NCBI GenBank assembly: GCA_032622095.1 | Contig: CP136064.1 | Span: 220,300,205-220,364,204, forward strand | Length of the DNA: 64,000 nt | Reading direction: 5' to 3' | Source of the DNA: Siphonodentalium dalli | Lineage: Eukaryota > Mollusca > Scaphopoda > Gadilida > Siphonodentaliidae | Part shown: one piece after another, positions 56,254 to 64,000 of the stretch | Position numbering within the stretch: the stretch's first letter is position 1 | How the letters are laid out: each line of letters starts with the position of its first letter | Position numbers and translations under genes: made by a program | Notes under the pieces: generated by a model | Seen by the model: only the letters and a program-made list of their open reading frames with translations | Database searches by the model: none | What the model was told of the DNA's origin: nothing

Positions 56254-56590
56254 AGATACGGGCGGTGTTGGTGGTGGGTATGCTGTTAAAATATTAAACA
56301 TAAAGAGCGTTATTTGTTACTGTATTCCTGATATGGAAATAATAAAGAGCGTTTATATCATTTGTGTGTGATTAACCAATAGAATTGCGCTGTGTTATGT
56401 AAACAGAAGCAAAACTTCTGTAACACGAGAAGGCTCCTGTTTACGTACACCATCGTACGTCTTGACGACAATATATTATTTACGCACTGATTATGTTTGG
56501 CATATGAACAAAACTATATATATTGTAATATTCCTTCTGTTGATGGCGATTTGAACAAATATGAATATTTCTGCAACGAACGCCACCCGT
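56254..56590 (+). mobile_element. MITE family K, copy 4 (internally deleted, 3' end altered)
   Basis: Begins after TTAA (56250-56253) with agatacgggcggtgttggtg like copy 3, lacks ~190 bp of the interior after tgctgttaaaatatt, and ends near cgaacgccacccgt at a T run. Confidence 0.8.
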
Positions 56591-57048
56591 TTTTTTTTTC
56601 GGAAATACAACAAATTTTCATTGGAAATTCCAGAATTTGCTTCGACTGAAAGTGGGGAATTGGTGCTGAAATTGCGAATTTGATGCTGAAATTGGTGCAT
56701 TCCAGCAGAATGCAAAAAGACGAAAACATACCAAAAGTTGTTAACCCTTTAACTGTGGCACGTAACAGACCCAGAAAAGACTGGATTTAGATTGTTGACA
56801 CATAAATCCAAACTTACATCAATTTAGACATAAATATGAAGATGCTGGTGTAGCGAGACATTTGTTTGAACCTGGCGATAATCTATTTACTTTTTACCTT
56901 ACTTCTGCTTAGTATCATATTTTTTTTATAAATGCAGGCTATTGCTAATATTTAGGTTTTTCATGGGGATTTGATGGAATGTAATTAGTATGTAGTTCAA
57001 GTATTATCATTTGGATTATCTACCAGTGGCTATTTATTTTCAAAACTC
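56591..57048. other. Unannotated; one orphan CCCTTT end
   Basis: At 56742-56760, ttaaccctttaactgtggca has the form of a piggyBac-like terminus, but I found no matching right end nearby. Otherwise nothing recognised. Confidence 0.4.
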
Positions 57049-57167
57049 ATGAGAGAGGTCATAAAACATTGGAGGAAATTTATATTATGTTTGAGGACGA
57101 CGGAATCGGTGTTAATTCTGATCAAATGCTGGCGCATTAACCCTTTACCCAACAGAGCGGCCCTGTG

Positions 57168-57234
57168 CCAATGCATTCTCTTATATATGCGAGTCGACCA
57201 TAGGTCGCCTCGCATATATAAGAGAATGCATTGG
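57168..57234. repeat. 67-bp hairpin, occurrence 4
   Basis: Palindrome ccaatgcattctcttatata ... identical in form to occurrence 1, left one of a pair. Confidence 0.95.
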
Positions 57235-57315
57235 CTTAACACATTAAAAATTATAAAATTGCTAAAGAATGTAAGAAAAAATGGTAAAAAGTGTTAAAAA
57301 AAGCCTTTTTTTAGG

Positions 57316-57382
57316 CCAATGCATTCTCTTATATATGCGAGGCGACATATGGTCGACTCGCATATATAAGAGAATGCATTGG
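57316..57382. repeat. 67-bp hairpin, occurrence 5
   Basis: Right partner, inverted relative to occurrence 4 by its asymmetric centre (gaggcgac...gtcgactc). Confidence 0.95.
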
Positions 57383-57660
57383 CACAGGGCATAACTATAA
57401 CCATCACAATGTGGTCAATGAGCCGGTTCCACTGATATCCATATTTGTATGGTTTTATTGAGACAGACCCAAGATATTTTAGGCTGTTGAAGCTTTATTT
57501 GGCCGGTTTTGGCCGGTTTGTTGGGTAAAGGGTTAAGACGTGTGTCGTGCCAAATGTCAACTCTGTAAGATTTGGTTTCATATTTACAGAGGAAAAATCT
57601 AATTGGGAGCCGAGGCAAATTGTGGTCGATGTCGGTCTCGTTTGTCATCGGAAACATAAT

Positions 57661-58030
57661 GATTACAAACGAGGAAGTAAACAATCTTTTGAATCGTGAA
57701 AAGAATGGGATACTTTTAGTTAAAGCACGATATTTAGCAGGGGTTGCCGGACAAATAAGTTCATGTATCATTGTTCTGGGTGACACGGCCAGTTTCTGTA
57801 CCAAAAATATGAACCATTGTCTGAACTGTAGAGCAAGTTGGAATGCGAAAGTTATATTAAATAACAAAGTCATTAGTGAGCTATTGTACTTGGGCACATG
57901 ATGAAGAGTCACTTAGCTCTAAATGGATAGAGCGTGAGGCAGTGCATCGTGCATTGTTGGATTATACTAGTAGTTTGAATGCAAGGGAGAGATCGATGCG
58001 ATGGGCCACTGATAATAAAAATGTTTAACA
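57661..58030 (+). pseudogene. DIRS-like RNase H domain
   Basis: ILLVKARYLAGVAGQISSCI, NCRASWNAKVILNNKVISEL, then after a frameshift near 57900 SSKWIEREAVHRALLDYTSS and RSMRWATDNKNV before TAA. The connection region, the W-RE-AVH helix and the TDN motif match the DIRS RNase H. Downstream (58031-58391) I see only decayed sequence. Confidence 0.75.
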
Positions 58031-58391
58031 ACATTTTGTATACGGATAGTAAGAAGCCCAATTTACGAAAGATGGCTATAACAATACATAATGTATATGA
58101 TGAATACAAATGAAAATTTAACACTCCAGGCGACCTTGATCGTTCCGAAGTGGATTTCAGCTATTTTGACCCTTGCTATGTAGCTATAATTGGAAATTGT
58201 ATAGTTTCGCAGAAGGTTATTGTGTTCTGCTAATCAAGAATATTGTAAGCAAGGGCATGTAAATAACGAAGTATTCGGAAAGTACAAAATGTATTTATGT
58301 ATATTAATTGCATTAAAGGTAGATTTCAATGACATATGTTGAATTGATATCTTAACATGCATGTATTTTTCGTGAAAACTCTAGTACCGGT

Positions 58392-60631
58392 TTGAATGTG
58401 GACAAAGAGAAGGACTTCATAAATCACATGGGACAGTATGAAATTGGATCCAAAAGTTACTCGTATTTCGTAACTTTTCAAAGATGGGAACGATTCGCAA
58501 AGTACATGTGGAACTTGTATATGTGTTGCCTTATATGTTACACATGTTTTGTACAATGGAGCATTATGTCATGTGGTAAATTCAGCAACATACGGGATGT
58601 TTTCAGATCCTACCAGTAACGGCTTTGTCTCAAATTTACAAGAGTCTGCCAAGAGAAATTTTTCAAAGCTCACAAATAGAAAATATCCTGTAACAACAGA
58701 AATGCTGATAGAATTGTGTAACACAAAATTAAAGATTCTAACGAATTCTTCATATTATAGAGATATAACAATGATTTTATTGCATTCTGTGTATTTCTAT
58801 GATGAGTCTTCAGCTTTAAAAACGAATGAAGTAGAACTTGTTTGGCGTTTGAAAATAAGAAAGGGTAAGACAGATAAATACAGACGAGGCAGTGAAGTTC
58901 TCATTTCTAAATGTAGTAGTCTGGCATGCCCATGATGCAACTTGTATCTGAAATATCTTATGTTAGCAGAAACAAATGATGACGATGAAGTTTGTTATAG
59001 GTGGTTACAGGTGTAAATGGGTCTGTAGAATTCAGAGTGATTAATAAGAATTAGAGTTATACAACCAGGGGGGGGTCGGAAAAAATGTCCAGGAACGTAT
59101 GATCATTTTTATTTTTTCCGGCCCACCCACCCAATTTCTTCCGTTTCCGGCCTTTTTTCCAGGCAATTTTGGACACCCACCCTTTTTTTCCGTTTCAGGA
59201 ATGTTTTTGCCGGTCAGTTTTGGACACCCACCCCCTAAATAGTTTATTGCGCGAAATTTTAATAGAACAGTGCATAATGAAGATAACGATACTATTTGAA
59301 TTTATCATATAAGTGTCATTAATCAAGAAATGTGTCAACATAATCACTTTTCTAGGGATAGGCAGAGTGCCAAAGTTTTTATTAACTTTCATTTTCATAA
59401 TATATAGTCACATGATCGAGTCACATGATCACATTTGAGTATTCTACAGATTACATGGTACAACACATTTCAGATTATTTGATATTTTGATATTTGCTAT
59501 GTGATATATTGCTTGAACCAAATTGTTTATCAAAACATGTGGAAATACAACTGTTCATCCCAGTTCATCCCAGTTTGAAGAATAATGCTAATACCAAACA
59601 TAACCATGATATACCCGCATGACTCTTCTTGGGGCATCTCAGAAACCAGAACTGAGGAAACATGTTATAGCGTGTAATGACAGGCTGGTAGCCACTGCCT
59701 GAAGTAATAGGCTTCGTAATAATTGGGAATAACATATGGATGGATAGCCCAATCTCACTTCTTTTTTGCTCAAGATATCAGTGACGATAAAATCTGTGTA
59801 ACTGTGATTAACATTACAAGCTGATCCACATTATTAAACTTGGAAAACAATTTGAAATTGTTCAAGCTGACCCGGCTGGCCTTCAATTTATATGTTAAGA
59901 TTTTATGTTTTACGTTGTCAAAAGTCTATTTTATTCCATTATTTATTATATCTTTATTTCCATGTCACATACATGTATGGTCAAGTGTGCTTTCATTTTA
60001 TTGATTATTTTCAGCTGAGTTCTGCATAGTTATTCTTATTTTGTTGTATCAGCTGGTATCAGTAGATTGAATCCTGATTAAATTTTATTTTTCCAATAGT
60101 GGTACTATAGTGCAGTTTCTTGTTCTATCAAGTTGAATTTGGGTTATTGTTGGCCATCGTGCAACTGATCCAACTTCTGATAACCTCTATATATAGTATA
60201 GCATTGCTATTAACTATATATGACCTGTCTCTGTTCAAAACACATCAAAATAAGACTAAATAGCAGAAATAGAAAACAAAATTGGCACATGGAAAAAACT
60301 GCTTTTCGGACACAAGAGACACCCACCCACCCCATTATACGTGCCTGGAAATTTTTCCGACCACCCCCCTAATACAACCGTGAAATATCGCTTGGTCGGC
60401 GAGCTTAAGTTAGTGTGCAATAATCTCGATCTCGGAATGCATAGTCTGGGAGCCGATGGGGCTACCATGGCAGCTAATTACAATATGAAAGAAAGGTGTT
60501 GGAAGCATCATGGCGGGCATGTTTCGGAAAGCAGTAAAGATGTGCATGCGAATGATGATATTGCACAGAGATTAGAAGTTTCATATAACCTTAGTGTATA
60601 CGATATTGGAATGTTTGTTAATAATGTGTGA
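58392..60631 (+). pseudogene. Tyrosine recombinase, interrupted and catalytically dead
   Basis: YSYFVTFQRWERFAKY, then (frameshift near 58520) VALYVTHVLYNGALCHVVNS, SDPTSNGFVSNLQESAKRNF, PVTTEMLIELCNTKL, KIRKGKTDKYRRGSEVLISK to 58935. After stops and the hAT-like element, ELKLVCNNLDLGMHSLGADG, NMKERCWKHHGG and SESSKD follow. Family architecture is a YR integrase, but the first catalytic Arg (YFYDESS), the HxxR Arg (HSLG) and the nucleophilic Tyr (KDVH) positions all appear substituted. It would integrate circular DIRS cDNA if intact. Confidence 0.8.
59066..60371. mobile_element. hAT-like non-autonomous element 2, 7-bp target duplication
   Basis: 1306 bp. Left cagggggggtcggaaaaaat then ccaggaacgtatg; right, inverted, taggggggtggtcggaaaaat then ccaggcacgtata. 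Direct repeat atacaac at 59059-59065 and 60372-60378. Same family as 53078-53649. The interior is non-coding. It separates the body of the tyrosine recombinase from its C-terminal part. Confidence 0.85.
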
Positions 60632-60940
60632 TATAAATCATGTTTGAACTATATGTGGTTCAAAATTATTATTTAATATTTTTGCATCTGAAAATTTATA
60701 ATTCTGATGGATATATATATAATGTGCAGGCGCGCAACGAAATCATTAAATCACCTCCGGTTCTTCGTAATGATATAGATAGACCCGGCTCAGTTGAAAT
60801 GTTAGTAATATTATCTTTATGGTAGAATGAATACTGATAGCTTTCCGCGTTTTTTCCTGTACAACTGCGCTGTATGGATACGATGATAATTATTTTATTT
60901 GAAGTGAGATTGTATCATACATGACTGTATTGTATGTTTA
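60632..60940. other. Unannotated stretch
   Basis: A 31-codon frame after a cag (60730-60825, ARNEIIKSPPVLRND...) is the only protein-like patch; likely chance. The 3' end of the DIRS-like element should lie here but was not found. Confidence 0.35.
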
Positions 60941-63437
60941 ATGTATGCCCCAGTTAAACTCGACATCGATTTAACTTTACCAACTCAGTTATCTACTAAA
61001 CTACTTATTTGGAACTACGATAGAGCCGAATACGAAGGCATTAACAACATGTTATCTAATTGGGATTTTAAAAGTGTTAGCCATAATCTTCATGTATCTA
61101 AGATTAACAACGAACTGACAGAAATGTTACAAAATGCTTGTCTGAAATGTATTCCAAATAAACAGTCTGCATAAGAAATGACTGTCCTCCATGGCTGACG
61201 TGTGGGGTAAGAAAACTAATGCGCCAACGCAATAGACTACATAGAATCGCCAAATTAAAACATTCCTCACCTTCCTGGAAAAAATTTCGTATTGTTCGAA
61301 ATCAATGTGTGAGTGCTGTCAGAAAACCAAAGGTCGATTATGACAGTAAAATTGACCACATTTTGAGTGATAAAAACACTGATTCATCGACATTGTGGAA
61401 GAATCTGCAGAAATTAATTTCCCCCACCACAAAAGCAATACCCCCTCTTTTAAGCAACGACTGTTTTCTAGTTTCCCCTTCTGAAAAGGCACATGCGTTG
61501 AATGATAATTTATGCAATACTCACTTGAGCTCTACCATTCAATATACAGAAACTGCTCCCGAATTAGCGGACATAAAAATCACATCAGTCGACGTTTTTA
61601 ACGCTCTTAAAAAGTTAAAAGTTTCCAAAGCCTGTGGACCTGATAATATTAGCCCACGTATGCTAAAACAGTGTGCATCGTCTCTTTCTGAACCACTTTC
61701 CCATTTCTTCAATATTTTCACAAACAAGAGTTACTATCCGCATGAATGGAAAAAATCCAATGTGACTCCTATTTTTTAAAATGGTGACCCAAGTATAATA
61801 GCGAACTATCGCCCCATTTCTCTTCTGATCTGTATATCCAAAACTTATGAGAAGTGCATTTACAAATATCTTTGGACATACCTAGACGAAAATAAGTTAC
61901 TTTCTGTTTACCAATCTGGATTCAAAAAATGTGACTCTACAGTATATCAGCTTACTGATATATGTGACTATATTAGCAGATCTCTGGACGAAGGTAAAGA
62001 AAAAATTCGATGTATTTTTTTGTGATATAAGCAAACCTTTGACAAGGTTTGGCACAAAGGTCTCCTGTTTAAGCTTAAGAAACTTGGAATAAAAGGTAAA
62101 GTATATGAACTAATTTTATCTTATCTTGAATGTCGTCAACAGAGAGTTATAGTTGATAATGCTAGTTCTGAGTGGCGAAATGTTTCCGCAGGTGTGCCTC
62201 AATGCTAAATATTAGGCCCACTGTTATTCCTGATTTACATTAACGACATAACTGAAAACATCACGTGCAACATACGTCTATTTGCTGATGATACATCAAT
62301 ATATGTATGTGTCGAGAACCCTGTTTTAGCAGCTGAAATAATTAATAGAGACATTGCCACTATTGTCGATTGGTCAAAAAAATGGCTTGTAAAATTTAAT
62401 CCCCTCAAAACTGAAGCTTTAATGATATCAAAGAAATCTACAAATATAGTTCACCCACCCCTATCATGGCTGATTCTCACGTAACTGAAGTAGAAAATCA
62501 CAAACATCTTGGTCTCACTTTTGACAACATCGGTTCATGGGAAACTCACATAAGTAGCATAACCGATAGGGCATGGAAAAAGGTAAATATGATTAGGAAG
62601 CACAAACTCAGACTGAGCAGAAAGACCCTTGAACATATATATCTTGCTTTTGTTAGACCCACTCTTGAATATGCATCACCAGTATGGGATAACATACCAA
62701 AATATATGAGCGATTATATCGAAGATATTCAGTATGAAATGGCACGAATTGTCACTGGGGCCACGAGAAGTACCAGCGATCGCAACTTACTATTATAAAC
62801 CGGCTGGGAAACAATTGCGTCACGTAGAACAAAACAGAAAATGATACAATTTTTCAAAATGACAAGTAACCAAGCTCCGTCTTATCTATCAAACATGATT
62901 CCTCCCGATTCCACTTCATCTGGTTACAATTTTAGGCATGTTAGTATCCACCCGCCTGGCAGCAACAGAGACATTTACATGAATACGTTTCTGCCTTCGG
63001 CTACACCGCGAGCATGGAATAGTTTATCGAATTCAATAAAATCGTCAAACACACTCGAAGAATTTAAGCGTAAACTAAACATTGACCGTGCGAAAATTGC
63101 AAATTTTTATCTTCAGTGTTATTCCAGGAAAGCCCAAATATATCATACTCGTATCAGATTAGGTTGCAGCAACCTGATCCGTGACCTTGTTATTAATCAC
63201 TTGAAAGAATCACCACTGTGTCAATGCGGTAGTTTTGAAACTGAATCAGCTCACTATTTCTTCTTTCAATGCCCCCTTTACGCCAGAATTAGATCAGAAC
63301 TTCTAAGTAACTTACCAGTAAGTATGATAACAACCGATGTTCTATTGTACGGATCTCTCGAACTTCCAAACAAATTAAATTCCGAAATATTCTTGGCGGT
63401 TCAGAAGTTTATTTCAGATAGTGGCCGTTTCTCATAA
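60941..63437 (+). pseudogene. LINE e reverse transcriptase, several lesions
   Basis: Linker RQRNRLHRIAKLKHSSPSW; RT: KVSKACGPDNISPRMLKQ, NYRPISLLICISKTYEKCIY, YQSGFKKCDSTVYQ, motif A readable only with two frameshifts near 62020-62040 (CIF/DIS/FDKVWHKG), motif B AGVPQC-stop-ILGPLLFLIY, motif C RLFADDTSIY; thumb HKHLGLTFDNIGSW, ARIVTGATRSTSD; C-terminal knuckle CQCGSFETESAHYFFFQCP. Stops at about 61777, 62206 and 62797 in the corrected frame, and a shift near 62463. Clearly dead but only moderately decayed. Confidence 0.85.
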
Positions 63438-63585
63438 TCACTTAAGGTGACGCGGCTATATTTCCATTCCATTTGCATGAACCGCTTTTTCTCCCCCGTG
63501 GTCGTGACGCATTCGTGCAATTGATTTCCCCACTGAACGGATGTTTTTTGTGTTATTTTGTATCGAATGTATGTTGTGTCAAACC

Positions 63586-63660
63586 TCTCTCTCTCTCTCT
63601 TTCTCTTTCTCACTCTCCCCTCTCTCTCTCTCTCTCTCATTCTCTTTCATTCCCTTTCCC
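63586..63660. repeat. CT-rich microsatellite in LINE e 3' UTR
   Basis: Runs of ct broken by single changes; frames across it (Ser/Leu or Arg/Glu rich) are artefacts. Confidence 0.95.
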
Positions 63661-63720
63661 ACCCTTATCTTCCGTATTACAATGTAATACCGTATCTCAA
63701 TCCTAAATAATATTCCAATC

Positions 63721-64000
63721 AATCAAATCTATATATCCCGTCTGCTTTACCCCAAGTGATATTTTTGTCACTTGAGGTAACATTTATTCCACGAGGAGAG
63801 GACTTTAAAAAAGCATTTTGCTTCTTGTCCAATCCTCTTCACAAATCTATATATTTCTACATGTATATTATGTTTATGTCTGGATTTTTTTAAATAAATA
63901 TTGTTTACACCAATGTATGTCAAACATCAAGACTGCTCTAAATAAACGCCGATGACATCCTTTTAAAACACTCTAAAAGCCAGTTAAACCATGGTTTACA
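63721..64000. other. Unannotated end of window
   Basis: Contains a small inverted repeat ttaccccaagtgatatttttgtcacttgaggtaa (63748-63782). No gene. Confidence 0.5.

Larger units (their letters stand above)
57141..57532. mobile_element. piggyBac-like MITE with paired hairpins
   Basis: 392 bp with perfect TTAA on both sides (57137-57140, 57533-57536) and TIRs ccctttacccaaca / tgttgggtaaaggg. Inside, ccctgtg and cacaggg bracket two 67-bp hairpins (57168-57234, 57316-57382). Lies in the RT of the DIRS-like element; removing it brings the two RT pieces together. Confidence 0.9.
57049..57660 (+). pseudogene. DIRS-like RT fragment, interrupted
   Basis: VIKHWRKF, then after a 1-base shift YIMFEDDGIGVNSDQMLAH up to the MITE at 57141. 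Beyond the MITE, NSVRFGFIFTEEKSNWEPRQ continues the same domain in a different frame, and VSFVIGNIMITNEEVNNLL follows after another shift. FEDDG corresponds to the RT catalytic DD motif. At least two frameshifts plus the insertion make it inactive. Confidence 0.75.
57049..60631 (+). mobile_element. DIRS/Ngaro-like retrotransposon, split by two DNA elements
   Basis: In order on the plus strand: RT fragment with an FEDDG motif (57049-57140), piggyBac-like MITE (57141-57532), rest of RT and RNase H (57533-58030), tyrosine recombinase (58392-59058), hAT-like element (59066-60371), end of the recombinase (60372-60631). RT, RNase H and tyrosine recombinase in that order define DIRS-type retroelements. 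5' parts (gag and most of RT) and termini were not found. Confidence 0.8.
60941..63720 (+). mobile_element. LINE e, 5'-truncated non-LTR retrotransposon
   Basis: Plus strand. It starts at the end of the endonuclease (WNYDRAEYEGIN), includes the whole RT and C-terminal domain, and has a CT-rich 3' UTR (63586-63660). Same general type as LINE a (CR1/Jockey-like), not a close copy. The 3' end is not sharply defined. Confidence 0.8.

Overview
This window looks like eukaryotic, AT-rich intergenic DNA from a marine-type invertebrate. A mollusc is my best guess, inferred only from the style of the repeats (non-LTR retrotransposons, DIRS-like pieces, CATA/CAGA-tailed retroposon units). I could not identify a host gene, an rRNA or a convincing tRNA. 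Almost everything recognisable is a transposable element, usually broken, and many are nested in one another. LINE clade names are family-level impressions from motifs, not searches.

Layout. 1428-6410: a 5-kb foldback element whose two inverted arms are arrays of ~175-bp repeats. 8093-14790: a LINE (a, minus strand) carrying a second, 5'-truncated LINE (b) that is flanked by a 1.33-kb direct duplication of LINE a. 14880-15735: a decayed ~196-bp satellite. 16155-17500: LINE scraps. 17877-21300: dispersed repeats and an L1/Tx1-like LINE (c) split by a 1174-bp terminal-inverted-repeat (TIR) element with a 9-bp target duplication. 22087-23285 and 30842-33393: a TIR family that includes a copy inserted inside its relative. 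23884-24460: a 55-bp minisatellite. 24676-29942: the most complete LINE (d, minus strand; ORF1, endonuclease, RT, C-terminal domain), broken by a TTAA-flanked MITE and by a 344-bp copy of the nearby minisatellite.

36365-42792: further MITEs and palindromes. 43242-43502, 48815-49288 and 57141-57532: three elements that share a 67-bp hairpin. 43983-46840, 50101-50730 and 55068-55940: head-to-tail arrays of SINE-like units with CATA/CAGA tails. 53078-53649 and 59066-60371: two hAT-like elements with 7-bp target duplications. 57049-60631: a DIRS/Ngaro-like retrotransposon (RT, RNase H, tyrosine recombinase) split by two DNA transposons. 60941-63720: another decayed LINE (e).

No gene system operates here as an active unit: every long reading frame traces to a retrotransposon, and most carry stops, frameshifts or truncations. 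The value of the window is as a record of insertion order, target-site choice and unusual duplication structures.
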